DNA of 64,000 nucleotides from Massospora cicadina. Taxonomy: Eukaryota > Entomophthoromycota > Entomophthoromycetes > Entomophthorales > Entomophthoraceae. Below, in pieces: positions 1 to 9,427 of this stretch (positions are counted from its first letter, which is position 1; every line of letters starts with the position of its first letter). The stretch covers positions 248,001 to 312,000 of the forward strand of contig JAKSZP010005281.1 in NCBI GenBank assembly GCA_022478985.1, given 5' to 3'. The position numbers and the translations under genes were made by a program. The notes beneath the pieces were generated by a model, which worked only from the letters and a program-made list of their open reading frames with translations, did not search any database and had not been told where the DNA came from.

Positions 1-48
1 CAGCCCTCAAGTAACGGATTGGATGAGGCCAAATAGGGGGATCGTCCC
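1..48 (-). other. Left remnant of gypsy element B, cut off by insertion of element A
   Basis: This short flank ends in GTCCC, and the same five bases follow the right end of element A. It is therefore the continuation of the minus-strand gypsy element B that resumes at 7514. Read on the minus strand across the removed insertion, the B reading continues towards where a reverse transcriptase would lie, but the window ends before any RT motif. The link to B is inferred from the target duplication. Confidence 0.6.
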
Positions 49-559
49 TGTTGGGATTCAACCTGCTCCCAATCAATTTAATTCAAATTTCCCTACCTCT
101 GATACCTCTCTGAATTTTTCTCTCACGGAGTATTATTTTCCATCCCCTAATCAATTTGTTAAAAGAAAGCCTGCCATCACTCCCCACCTGATTAACATCA
201 GGATGCTGAAGATTTTGCCAGTGGAGGGCATCGCTACCCTGAAAGGGATTAGGAGGAAAACCTCGCCTATAAATATCTGCACCATTTCTTAAATAAAGTT
301 ACGTTTTTATCTCCAATTTTTTCCTTAGTTTTACTAATTTCTTGAGCCTCTGTACAGCAAGCTCCTCTCCGGCCATCAAATTCACCAGTTTAAATACAAC
401 AAATCCCTCGTCACCTATTTCCAAGCTTATAGCAAGTTACCAGGCCCTACATTTAGGATTCCAGGCTCTCCCTGCTGTCTTCTCACTTCGGGACGTTTTA
501 TCCCATCCATTTTGGCAAGCTTCAGAGGAACTATTACCCTCAGCTACCCCATTCTGACA
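49..559 (+). repeat. 5' LTR of element A
   Basis: Begins TGTTGGGATT and ends CTGACA. It aligns over its full length with 6999-7508. A TATAAATA box at about 270 is followed by an AATAAA signal near 291, placing the U3/R boundary about halfway along. It is preceded by the GTCCC target duplication and followed by a primer binding site. Confidence 0.92.
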
Positions 560-566
560 AAATAAT

Positions 567-580
567 TGGTGCTTTCTGCC
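567..580 (+). promoter_or_regulatory. Primer binding site of element A
   Basis: TGGTGCTTTCTGCC starts seven bases after the LTR end. A TGG start is expected for annealing to the CCA end of a tRNA. The first seven bases are the same as in the primer site of element C at 26029, suggesting related primers. The tRNA itself was not identified. Confidence 0.6.
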
Positions 581-1385
581 AGGTACTCTCCTGGGCTACC
601 TGGTGAATAAATATATTCACAATGGATGATTCCCGCCAAGACTCTACTTGTCCCCTTACCAAAATATCCAGTGTCACCCAATGGGTAACTTCCAATGGAA
701 ATCATGCCCCTGAGAACAATGAATCAATTGTATGCAACTCCGTGCTATGCTCAATATTTCTATTCCAGCCCTAGAACCTCAAATCATTCGTTTTCAGCCT
801 ACAGGTGTTGCTGATATTATTAATCAATTACTTCTAGGTGCCCTTTTCCCCAGATATCGCTCCCAACGTAACCAAGCTTCTGCCATTCCTGATAATATGT
901 GAGTGCTATATGAATCTGCCACCTTACCCACCTCTGAAGTAGGAGTATCTCACACAGAGCAATATTTATGACAGTTTGTGCACCCTGCCATTCACCATTT
1001 AGTTCAAATGATTGGGATCCACCATCAAAAAATCTTGAGACAGCTTACTTTGTCATAAGAGTTACACTCCTACCTTTTAGATTTCTACAACTCAGCTTCT
1101 TCGTTCATAAGGGTTAACTGTGAGGCTATTATTTATAAATTGTAACCAACTTATCTCTATTCAAAACCAACTCTTTCAACTGAACGTGGGAGTGGCTAGC
1201 CTGCTCCGCAAGGAAGTAGATACCCAATTTACTGAGACCACCATAATTATCAAGAGTCAGTCAAATATGCCATCACCAACCTCGCCAGCCAACTTAATGC
1301 TTTTACTGAACAAACTTTTGAACAAATAAGCCATATTGAATCAACAATCCAACCAGTGCTTAATGTCTCAAGCGTGCCCAAGATT

Positions 1386-1530
1386 CCAGGGCCCCCTGGC
1401 CCTGTGGGTCCCCCAGGCCCTGGGGAGCAAGGATCATCTGGTTCAACAGTAGTGATGGGCCCCCTGGTTGGGATGGAAGTGAAGGGCCATCTGGGGCTCC
1501 TGGCCCTCCTGGTCCTCTGGGTCCAACTGT
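1386..1530 (+). other. Collagen-like Gly-X-Y tract within Gag
   Basis: About 45 codons of Gly-X-Y triplets, mostly G-P-P, G-P-V, G-A-P and G-P-L. The first half (GPPGPVGPPGPGEQGSSG) reads in frame 3 and the second half (GWDGSEGPSGAPGPPGPLGP) in frame 2, so one indel near 1440-1460 has broken it. On the minus strand it produces a spurious Gly/Pro-rich ORF. Triplet periodicity in both halves means it was coding on the plus strand. In a Gag the tract could act as a trimerising rod, but that is inference. Confidence 0.8.
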
Positions 1531-2307
1531 GAACTTACCTTCCCCTCCAGAGGATCCTTCCTCAAACAGCCGCCTTCTTACTTTCAAACAAAACCTTGAA
1601 AATATTGCTCAAAGCTGTTGGCTATCTCGCTCTGGAGCACCTATTGATCCAAACCTTACTGTTGATGCAATAAGGAAGGGTTGGACAACTCTTACCATCT
1701 TTAAAATTCTCTCACTGAAGATTTAACTCACCAATTAGAAAAAATTATTAGGTTGGAGCAAGACAATTATGAGCTCTGATCCCTAGTTCAAAATCTACAT
1801 GTCAAAATGGAATCATTATGCAGCGTACTTCAACAAAAAGCATTCACTGAGTCCCTAATTGCCCAAATTGGTGCTCATCAAGATGATCTGAACCATTTTA
1901 GACAACAAGCTGATTTAGATCTAAATCCTGTGCCTCTGGCCAAATCCGAGCTATCCAAGATCAATCAAAATTAGCCAGTATGCGTTAATGTCTTTTCAGC
2001 TTCTGTGGGAACTACATTTAAACCTTCTTTTAAAGACAAGTTCACCCTGGGGGAAGGAAGTATTGCTTCATTTCTATATTTTTATGAGAACGCAATGGAG
2101 GAAACTCCTGATTCACAAAAGGTTAAATACTTACCCTCTTGCCTTAGTAGATCCGCCCAAGAAATTATGGTACCCCACCTCATGAGATGCAGCACTTAAG
2201 ATGAGGTGAAGGCCGCGCTTATTAAAAAATTTGGTAGTGATCTCACCTTGGCAAATCAGAAACAGGCCTTTATGAGTATTAAGTTAAGACGTGGTGAATC
2301 TCCCGCA

Positions 2308-2928
2308 TGTAACGAATCAGGTGGTACCTGATTCATACATTGCTACAGATCAGTTAGTACTAGTTCCAGATATGGAATTTATAAAAAGAAGCCTGAGTAA
2401 AGAGGAATCGAAGTAGGGGAAATTTGTTAATCCAAAGCTGAAACGCATCCAAGTTAATATGATGTCGGACTTATGAGCGTTTTGGATGATGATTCCATGG
2501 GAAATGGAATCTTCGCCCAGAATGTGCTGAATGGTTCAGGAAAGCTTAGCATAGGGAAAAGCCTATTTTATATTTGCAAATGCACTATATATTTGAGGAT
2601 AGGCTGGCTTGAATAGCCAGTTGAGTCTTCTACAATAAATCCTAAAAATCCAATAAAGATATGGTTGCAAGTCAAAAGAATAATTTATTTAAAATAGAAT
2701 ACCATATCAAAGGCATGGGCTCCAATAGTGGGCATGGTGTGGCGTTGGCATGTTACTCGGCATCCTCCTACAGCGTGTGGACAGGAATCCAAGGGCATGT
2801 GACAATGGCGGAACTCAGCGGATGGGTTTGGGGATTGGCTCTGGTGGGCTGGTTCCTAGTAGAGTCAGCTATGTGGCTCTTACTTCCCAATTCCCTTTTG
2901 GGATATTGGCGTGAACCCATTTTTTACA
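2308..2928 (+). mobile_element. Solo LTR inserted in the gag of element A
   Basis: This 621-bp segment starts TGTAACG and ends TTTTTTACA, flanked by a perfect CCGCA duplication (2303-2307 and 2929-2933). Removing it rejoins Gag from ESPA to EFAA in one frame, and element F, which has no insert here, confirms the empty site. A TATAAAAAG box at 2380 and AATAAA signals near 2634 and 2653 suggest plus orientation. The open frame at 2661-2948 runs out of the LTR end and is not a gene. The family resembles the TGTGAAGG solo LTR at 14702 only at its ends. Confidence 0.9.
2314..2334. other. 9-bp perfect palindrome at the start of the solo LTR
   Basis: Arms GAATCAGGT and ACCTGATTC with a 3-base loop, five bases inside the LTR end. 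It could be a protein-binding site or a hairpin. There is no second copy of this LTR in the window to show whether it is conserved. Confidence 0.5.
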
Positions 2929-3499
2929 CCGCAGAGTTTGCTGCTTGAGTCTATTCTGTGGCTCAAACATTGTTAACTAATAACCGCCTCACTCTCAATG
3001 ATGCTGTTGTTGCCATCCTGTACGCTTTAGAGTTTAACCCGCAGCTCCATCTTCGGATGACCTCAATTAAACAAAATTTTACTTCTATTTTATATATTAA
3101 GGAGGCTCTTCTTGAGATTCTACTTCTGTAGTTACTGCCACTCCTGCTTCCGCTTCAGCCTCACGTCCTCAAATTCATGTGGTGAACAACAATGAGTCTG
3201 GAAAAAATTGAGCTTGACCCAACTGCACCTATTGTGGTCGTCGCAACCACACCATTCAGCATTGTTGGACAAAAATGGCCAAAGAGAAAGCAAAAAGAGG
3301 GGTCAGCATAGGGTGAGAGGTTCCTATGCTGACATTTTTACTGCACCTTGAGAACAATCAGTTCATACTGTTTCCGCTGAACTTGTTGGCCCTAGTGCTA
3401 ATGAAGAGGAAATTCCTATTGAGCCTTCCGTTGATATTAAACCTAGCAATATTTCTTCTTATACTCATTCTAAGTCGGCCCCTGCAGCTATATATTCTA

Positions 3500-3852
3500 T
3501 CCCAGCTCAGTGGGGAGTGATGGTAACCCATATTGAATTGGTGGTTCACCAGGTGAAGGTTCTTGCTATTGTTGACTCTGGCTCTCCAATTACATTATTT
3601 CTTCTTAACTAATTGGAAAATTAAGATTCGTCCTGATCTTAAGATCATAATAAGGGAACACTGGTGCCGCATATGCTTGAGCTATAGGTGCTTACTCCCA
3701 CTTGCCCCTAAAGTTAGGCGGCCTACAGCTCTCTATCCATGCTGTAGCCTTGGATAACAATAGCTATGACCTCCTATTGGGCACTGGGTTTCTTATGGAA
3801 CATGCTGCCATTATCAAGTTTAAGGATTATTTCATTTCTATATTAGGATACT
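3500..3852 (+). pseudogene. Aspartic protease of element A
   Basis: The active-site box reads IVDSGSPIT with its Asp codon at 3575-3577, the usual D-S/T-G signature of retroviral-type proteases. Downstream residues NSYDLLLG at about 3760-3785 form the second conserved motif (ILIG-like) near the C-terminus. The same C-terminal motif occurs in element E near 62.65 kb. Stops and at least one frameshift lie between the two motifs, so the copy is dead. It would cut the Gag-Pol polyprotein. Confidence 0.75.
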
Positions 3853-4383
3853 GTGCCTTTACTTTTAACCTCTGCTCTTAAGGAAAAGGGGAAGATAAAG
3901 TTGAGGACGTGCCTGCTTGAGTCTCCTGATTCCGTTGAGTGTCTAGAATATCGTGTGTTGGGGTCCAAAGTTAAGTTGCCCCCTCCCATGGTTGAGGCTG
4001 AGGAGGGGATGACTTTAAATTCTCCCCAGGTCCTTACCATACCTCCGCAGGCCCAAATCCTGGTAGACACTGGGATCCAGTTGGTTCCCCCTAATTACTT
4101 GCTTGAGATATCTATTTTACCTAACCCTTCCATAATTGAAGTTCTCCCCTGTCCAGGGGTTTTAGATCACGCTTATCAAGGCACTGTCACTGTTCTTTTA
4201 GCCAACCTCTCCCAGTCTCCTAAAGTCATTGAGCTGAATCGACCTATCACTTATGTCCGCCTCTTGCCTTATGACCAGGTGATGGAAGTTCATGGCGTTG
4301 GGACCCCTCATGACTTTGGTTTAGAGGAGCCTCCTGTTTTTGCTGAAGTGCCTGTACAAATTTGTTCTGATTTGTCAGCTTAG
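3853..4383 (+). CDS. dUTPase-like domain between protease and RT of element A
   Basis: An open frame of 176 codons that in the live element was part of the Pol polyprotein. It reads like a trimeric dUTPase: a motif-1 position (EAEEGMTLNSP), the strand TIPPQAQILVDTGIQL, a motif 3 GVLDHAYQG followed by TVTVLLANLS, and NRPITYVRLLP in the motif-4 position. The catalytic Asp and Tyr of motif 3 are present. The motif-1 Asp (canonical AGYD) is replaced, and no RSG motif 2 is visible, so catalysis is doubtful. Homologous domains are in element F (about 50880-51180) and element E (about 62030-62460). Distant dUTPase-derived linkers are common in gypsy Pol, but this one keeps more of the enzyme pattern. 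Confidence 0.72.
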   Translation: MPLLLTSALKEKGKIKLRTCLLESPDSVECLEYRVLGSKVKLPPPMVEAEEGMTLNSPQVLTIPPQAQILVDTGIQLVPPNYLLEISILPNPSIIEVLPCPGVLDHAYQGTVTVLLANLSQSPKVIELNRPITYVRLLPYDQVMEVHGVGTPHDFGLEEPPVFAEVPVQICSDLSA

Positions 4384-5050
4384 CAAAAAGTGGCTGCTAA
4401 AGCTTTAATTGACAAGTATTTGGATATTTTCTCCTTGGGCCCTCACAATTATGGCCATATGCAAGGCGTTCAACATTAGGTCGATACTGGAGATGCTGCT
4501 CCTTTTCACTTTCGACCTTCTCAAAAATTAAAGACTGAAGAAGCCCATGTTACCCTTGAATTAAAGCAATTGCTCAATGCTGTCTTCCTTTAACCTTCAC
4601 GTAGTCCCTGGTCCTCCCCTCTCCTGTTGATTAAAAAAAAGTTGGGACCATTGTGTTGTTATGAGTATTAAAATTGAATTACATTACGCGCAAGGACAGC
4701 TATCCTTTACCCCGCATAGATGACTTCTTACGCTCCTTATCTGGCTCCAAATACATTCCTGTGATGGACCTGGCCAGTGGCTACTGACAGATTGATCTTT
4801 CCGCTGAGGATCGTGCCAAGTGTGCCCTCATTTCCCATGAAGGGTTGTTTAAGCCAACCTGTATGCCACAGGGGTTATGCAATGCCCCTGCTACCTTCCA
4901 ACGGGCTATGGACCAGTTGTTTGTGGACCTTGAACTAATGTGTGTGCTAGTATACCTTAATGATGTCACTTTCTTCTCCAGAACTTTTACTGCACATCTT
5001 GTTCATCTTTGTCAGGTATTTCACCAACTACGGGAGGCCTCCTTAAACTA
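4384..5050 (+). pseudogene. pol: Reverse transcriptase (fingers and palm) of element A
   Basis: Readable gypsy RT blocks, in order: SPWSSPLLLIKK near 4597-4635, KDSYPLPRIDDFLRSLSGS near 4691-4750, YIPVMDLASGY near 4750, CALISHEGLFKPTCMPQG near 4820, and NAPATFQRAMDQLF near 4881. The catalytic box at 4950-4964 reads VYLND instead of VYLDD: the first catalytic Asp is now Asn through a G-to-A change. Several in-frame stops and a frameshift near 5035 separate it from the thumb/RNase H frame. It cannot make an active enzyme. Confidence 0.85.
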
Positions 5051-5848
5051 AAACCTTCTAAATGTAAAGTCTTTGAACGAGAAATGGAATTTTCAGGACA
5101 CAAGCTAATGCGGCAAGGTATCCTCCCCATCCCAGATAAGGTCTCTGCCATTGAATGCATGCCCGCTCCAAAGAATTTGCGAGACATCCAAGTATTTATG
5201 GGAATGGTGGGCAACTACCGCCAGTTTATCTCTCACTTCGCTGACCTTGCAGAGCCCTTAGTTGAACTCCTACACAAAAATGTGCCCTTCTTTTGGGACC
5301 CTGAACAACAACAGTCCTTCGATTCCCTACGCACTGCCTTGTCATCAGCCCCTGTCTTCATACATCCTAACTTTGAGCAACCTTTTATTCTCTTCGCTGA
5401 TGCCAGTGACACCGCTGTAGGCGCCATCCTTTCCCAGTTAGACCAAGACCAAGTTGACCACTCAGTTGCCTATTTTAGCAAGACGTTAACCAAGGCAGAG
5501 CGTAATTACTCAGTAACTGAACGTGAGTGCCTGGCACTTTTACTTGCTATCAAACACTTCCGCCTTTATTTGTATGATGAATATTTTACAAAAGTTACCA
5601 ATCATTCCTGCCTCCGTTGGCTTTGTCAAATGAAAGATCCCGATGGGAGGTTAGCTCGCTGGGTCCTCAGGCTCCAAAATTATGATTTTTTTATAGTTCA
5701 CAGAGCCGGCGCCATTCATCAAAATGTGGATGGGCTATCTCGCCTTCCTATTTTACATGTAACTATTCCTAGGAAGATCGACTTTTTGAGCTTCTTCCTC
5801 ACCATAGATTGTGTTCTCAAGAATCTCCAGACATTCAAGCCCAATTAA
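5009..5848 (+). CDS. pol: RT thumb plus RNase H of element A (open segment of Pol)
   Basis: A 279-codon open segment, not a stand-alone gene. It holds the RT thumb (LKPSKCKVFEREMEFSGHKL and IQVFMGMVGNYRQFISHF) and then RNase H: ILFADASDTAVGAILSQ, NYSVTERECLALLLAIKHFR, and a VTNHSCLRWL box where VTDHS is usual. The Asp-to-Asn change in that box is another G-to-A transition at a catalytic residue. The end reads IVHRAGAIHQNVDGLSRLP, the usual RNase H tail. The first start codon is internal to Pol, so the start is not meaningful. Confidence 0.85.
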   Translation: MSGISPTTGGLLKLKPSKCKVFEREMEFSGHKLMRQGILPIPDKVSAIECMPAPKNLRDIQVFMGMVGNYRQFISHFADLAEPLVELLHKNVPFFWDPEQQQSFDSLRTALSSAPVFIHPNFEQPFILFADASDTAVGAILSQLDQDQVDHSVAYFSKTLTKAERNYSVTERECLALLLAIKHFRLYLYDEYFTKVTNHSCLRWLCQMKDPDGRLARWVLRLQNYDFFIVHRAGAIHQNVDGLSRLPILHVTIPRKIDFLSFFLTIDCVLKNLQTFKPN

Positions 5849-6993
5849 AGAAGATGGCTTCTAACACTAAAGTCGTTGATGGTGTCTTGGTAAAACAGGT
5901 TGGCGCCGCTTTTCTGCCCTATCTCCGCCCTTCTCTTCGGACTGAAACTATCATGGAAGCCCATAAGACCCTTGGCATGGGGCTATAAAGAAAACCCTTG
6001 AGTGGCTAAAAACCAAATGCTACTGGGAGAATATGGCCAAGTCCATTCATGATGTTTAAAAAGTTGCTTCACCTGCCATTCCCAGGACAAGTATAATCCC
6101 TGCTTTAAATTTGAGCTCATAGCCCCTGGGGCCCCTTTTGATACTGTTAGCAGCGATGTTATAGGTCCATTACCTGTGGATGTCTATGGCCATCGCTATA
6201 TTATCCTTGCCATTGACCACCTAACCAAGTGGGTTGAGGCCACTTCAGTCCCTCATGCTACTGCTAGAACTACTGCCCTCTTCCTGTACCAACACATATT
6301 TTCCCATTAATGATTGCCCGCGGGTACTTTTATCAGACAATGGCAAAAATTTTATCTCATCTATAGTCTAGGAATTAACCTCTTTGCTAGGTATATAGCA
6401 CCTCCTTACTACACCATATCACCCCGCCACCAATGTCGCGGTAGAGCGTGCTAATGGTACTTTAGTTTCTATTCTAAGAAAGCTAGCTGCTTCAGACCCT
6501 GTGCATTAGAATGATTTTCTCCCTAGTGCCTTATTGGCCTACTGAGTTAGCTATCACAAAGATTTAAGATGTCCCCTTTCCAAGTAATATATGGGCGTGA
6601 GCCACTTTTGCCTTCCAGCCTTCAACCTATAATTGAATCAGCTAATCTAAGCAATGTAGAGCTTACCCTGCGACGGCTATCTGATGAGATCATACGTCTC
6701 CAAGCTATGGTTAATGGATCTATAAAAACTACCAATTTTAGAGAAGGAGTTTGAGCCAATGAGCGCCGTCCTGCGCTCCCTGAAAGCTCTTTAGGAGATC
6801 TAGTTTTGTTCTACCACCATCGCCCTGAGGGGCAGGACCCATAAGCTTGCCACCACTTGGTCTGGTCCTTATTGGGTGATACACCATAGGGGCCTTGTAT
6901 ACTCTATCGCTGCTACTGGTACTGGCCGGTAGTTAATCGTGTCCACAGCCATTTTATGCGCAAGTACTACCCCCTTGGCAAGATCTTGAGGAG
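5849..6993 (+). pseudogene. pol: Integrase of element A
   Basis: An HHCC zinc-binding region (EAHKTLGM, then a CFTCH-type pair near 6065) is followed by the catalytic core. Core residues are SDVIGPLPV with IDHLTKWVEA (first Asp), LLSDNGKNFISS (second Asp) and VERANGTL (Glu), so the DDE triad is still visible in pieces. The C-terminal part reads MSPFQVIYGREPLLPSS and SLGDLVLFYHHRP and ends in PLGKILRRV just before the polypurine tract. Several frameshifts and stops break it. The C-terminal motif recurs in elements E and F. Confidence 0.82.
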
Positions 6994-6998
6994 GGTGT
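6982..6998 (+). promoter_or_regulatory. Polypurine tract of element A
   Basis: GATCTTGAGGAGGGTGT lies immediately upstream of the 3' LTR. The AGGAGGG core is the expected plus-strand primer position. Integrase ends inside it. Confidence 0.6.
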
Positions 6999-7508
6999 TG
7001 TTGGGATTTAATATGCTCCCAATCAATTTAATTCAAATTTCCCTACCTCCAATACCTCTCCAAACTTTCCTCTCACGGAGCATTATTTTCCATCCTCTAA
7101 CCAATTGTTAAAAGAAAGCCTGCTGTCGACTCCCCACCTGATTAACATCAGGATGCTGAAGATCTTGCCAGTTGAGGACGTCGCTACTCTGAAAGGATTA
7201 GGAGGAAAAGCTTGCCTATAAATATCTTCACCTTTTCTTAAATTAAAGTTACGTTTTCATCTATAATTTGTTCTTAGTTTTACTTATTTCTAGAGCCTCT
7301 GTACAGCAAGCTCCTCTCTGGCCATCAACTTCACCAGTTTTAATACAATAGATCCCTCGTCACCAATTCCCAAGCTTATAGCAAGTTACCGGCCACTACA
7401 CTTAGGATTCTCGGCTCTCCCTGCTGTCTGCTTGCTGCTGGACGTTTTATCCCATCCATTTTGGTACGCTTCATAGAAACTATTACCTTCAGCTACCCTA
7501 TCCAGACA
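6999..7508 (+). repeat. 3' LTR of element A
   Basis: Aligns end to end with 49-559 and terminates in GACA, followed by the GTCCC duplication at 7509-7513. TATA and polyadenylation-type signals are kept in the same places. Confidence 0.92.
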
Positions 7509-7607
7509 GTCCCCAATGTCTACTCAACGAACCACGCCTTGAGCACACTCCAGATCTTAATTGTGTGTTTCAAAAATCTCTCAATATTTTTGGAATAAAT
7601 CCATCGC

Positions 7608-7976
7608 TCAATCTTGTTGCTCCTCTAATAGCCCCATCAAAGCTTTATGCGGAACTACCGCCATTAAACCAACTGAATTATGAGAGGGGAGGACAAGCTC
7701 ATCCATTGAAAAAAATTCATGAATCTGGTAGAACTCGTCAATGTGAGTAAGGTGTAGATAAGCCACCACCTGAAGGCTTTGTACCATAAGAAACTCCTTC
7801 TTCAGGTTACACAAAAGCACTATAATTTCCTCAGGGCTGGCTATTAATATTCCCAGAGCCGCATGAGGCTCAAGACGTGATTGTTTGTAGAGGCCAAGGA
7901 CTTCCCCAAACAATACTTCCATTATTTTTACTTTGAACTCTGTTCCCACAATAGCTTGGTGTCCAGAGGGTATCAT
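7608..7976 (-). pseudogene. dUTPase-type linker of element B Pol
   Basis: A 122-codon open stretch reads IPSGHQAIVGTEFKVKI, then LFGEVLGLY, then EEIIVLLCNLKKEFLMVQ. This is the pattern of the beta-rich, dUTPase-derived linker seen between protease and RT in many gypsy elements. No motif 3 Asp-Tyr pair is visible, unlike in element A. It would be part of a polyprotein. The next block to the left is truncated by element A. The call rests on pattern and position only. Confidence 0.5.
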
Positions 7977-8195
7977 TAAAGCACTTTTCCAAAAGCAGTT
8001 ATATTCCTTGGTACTTATATATTTGATTAGGCAGAACCCAAGTCCGCCACTTCAACCGTTGATAGCAGATGGGAACTACGCTGTCACAGTATGCCAGGGT
8101 GGTTTGACCTTCTTGGTGGACTCTGATGATATCCCCTTTGACATAAAGTAGACAGAAATCCACTGAACTAGGATCTCAAAGGTTTTTCTGCCATA

Positions 8196-8509
8196 TCAAA
8201 CATGCCCAAAACGGTGCATGAAATTAGCGCCAATTAATATGATATAATTGTGGTTCAGCAATATAGTTGCTGGTGGTGAGACATTGATTGACCCAAACTG
8301 AAGAGACAATGCACTGTAAAGCTCCTTCTGTAAAGGGTACTTTCTGCCCCTGCGGTCCCATATGCCACCCAATGCTCCACATCGGGTTTTGATGGCAGCG
8401 TAGTTATTAACCAAGTCAATACTGTGTTAACTGGGACACCAGTGTCTATGATAGTCCGTATTTTCCTTTTCTCCACAAAGATGTCACAATAAGTACAATG
8501 AACGTCCAA
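8196..8509 (-). pseudogene. Aspartic protease of element B
   Basis: The active site reads TIIDTGVPVNTV, with an intact D-T-G near 8435-8442, preceded by DVHCTYCDIFVEKRKIR. The C-terminal motif ILIGANFMHRFG follows near 8200-8245 in another frame, so a frameshift separates the two halves. Both motifs in this spacing make a retroviral-type protease certain enough. It follows Gag and precedes the linker. Confidence 0.78.
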
Positions 8510-8919
8510 GGAATCTTCATATCAAGAGAGTGCATAATGCTGGACCCTATTTGTGGGTACTCATTAAAATCTGCTCCACTGGAATGGCGACATTCACGCC
8601 TTCCAATGAGGACACATCTGAGGAGGGTTGTGGTTTGTCAGCCAAGTTACTCTCCAGGACCTGGCAGGCGCATGGTTTCTGAATCTCAAGGCGAATCCCT
8701 TCCATGATGTTTCTTTGGCTTTAGAGCAGTTTACCACACTGCATCATTGGTAGTTTATCAGTAAAGAAAGATGTTATTGGAGTCATGCGCTCTAGCATAG
8801 GCCAACTCATTATGATTAGATGGGACAGATAAATGCAAAGCAGAAGAAGTAGAGCGTCGCATATCTACTCTGCTTGTTCTTTTCTCTGCTCATCCAACTT
8901 TGGAAAAACTTAATGGATG

Positions 8920-9306
8920 TTTCTCTTTGCAGGGCAACTTTCAACATAATGCCCTTGCTGACCACACTTGAAGATAGTTATTCCAGAAAGATCTCAATTC
9001 AGACGTCGATAAACCCAGTATGAGGGTTGTAAGCTGAGCAGGGGCGAGGTGGAGTATTAAAAACTGGCCAGGAATGGCTTGTGTAATTATAAAAGTCAAA
9101 CGCAGTTTAACCAGCATATTGTAAGAAGGCTGAGTATTCTCCGGGGCTGTATAATTCAGGCTATGTTGGACACCTGCAGATGGACCTCCTTTGGCAGCCA
9201 TGTATGGTTTCCAGTAGCTGCTGGGTGGGTTAAATGTGGAGGACAATCGCCGCAGGTAGTTGGCAATCCTTAGTAGGGGGATATCCCACTGTAGATTTGG
9301 AGCCAT
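8920..9306 (-). pseudogene. gag: Gag C-terminus with degenerate zinc knuckle, element B
   Basis: The right part is a proline-rich linker open for 121 codons (SSTFNPPSSYWKPYMAAKGG). A frameshift then leads into IFKCGQQGHYVESC at about 8935-8978, a CX2CX4HX4C knuckle whose first Cys is replaced by Ile. It would bind element RNA. Confidence 0.65.
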
Positions 9307-9427
9307 CGCTTTTTAGAGCTCCTGACAGGGTTTCATGGCAGCGGTCATAATGATATATACATCCTCCTTAAACAGTATTACCGCCTTAATAGTAAATGCA
9401 CTTCCACGGTGAAGTGTTCAGCGAATG

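Larger units (their letters stand above)
622..3320 (+). pseudogene. gag: Gag of element A, frameshifted and split by a solo LTR
   Basis: A plausible ATG is at 622. Order along the gene: an N-terminal region with stops; a collagen-like Gly-X-Y tract at 1386-1530; and a capsid-type region at about 1990-2307 that resumes at 2929-3120 (readable residues include FKDKFTLGEGS, EIMVPHLM and LIKKFGSDL). A CX2CX4HX4C zinc knuckle (CTYCGRRNHTIQHC) is encoded from 3224. The capsid part matches element F at about 49410-49580 closely, so both belong to one clade. The solo LTR at 2308-2928 splits the capsid between ESPA and EFAA. At least one frameshift lies inside the collagen tract and several stops occur. 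Gag would package the element RNA. Confidence 0.8.
49..7508 (+). mobile_element. Element A: complete but decayed Ty3/gypsy LTR retrotransposon
   Basis: Two LTRs of 511 and 510 bp start with TGTTGGGATT and end in CA. A perfect 5-bp duplication GTCCC lies at 44-48 and 7509-7513. The internal region reads in the order Gag, protease, dUTPase-like domain, reverse transcriptase, RNase H, integrase, which is the Ty3/gypsy order. The LTRs differ at roughly one base in ten by eye, mostly transitions, so the insertion is old. Stops and frameshifts break every domain, and a solo LTR interrupts Gag at 2308-2928. The element landed in minus-strand gypsy element B. It cannot be autonomous now. Confidence 0.93.

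Noticed and set aside
1360..1587. Gly/Pro-rich minus-strand ORF
   Set aside because: It is the reverse complement of the collagen-like tract. The plus strand continues into Gag on both sides, the minus strand into nothing.
2350..2365. TTAGTACTAG in the solo LTR, resembling the tag core
   Set aside because: Only the palindromic TAGTACTAG part is shared; no duplication and no further tag sequence.
2661..2948. 95-codon ORF with hydrophobic segments, possibly a membrane protein
   Set aside because: It crosses the exact solo LTR end and target duplication into Gag, so it is not a natural gene.
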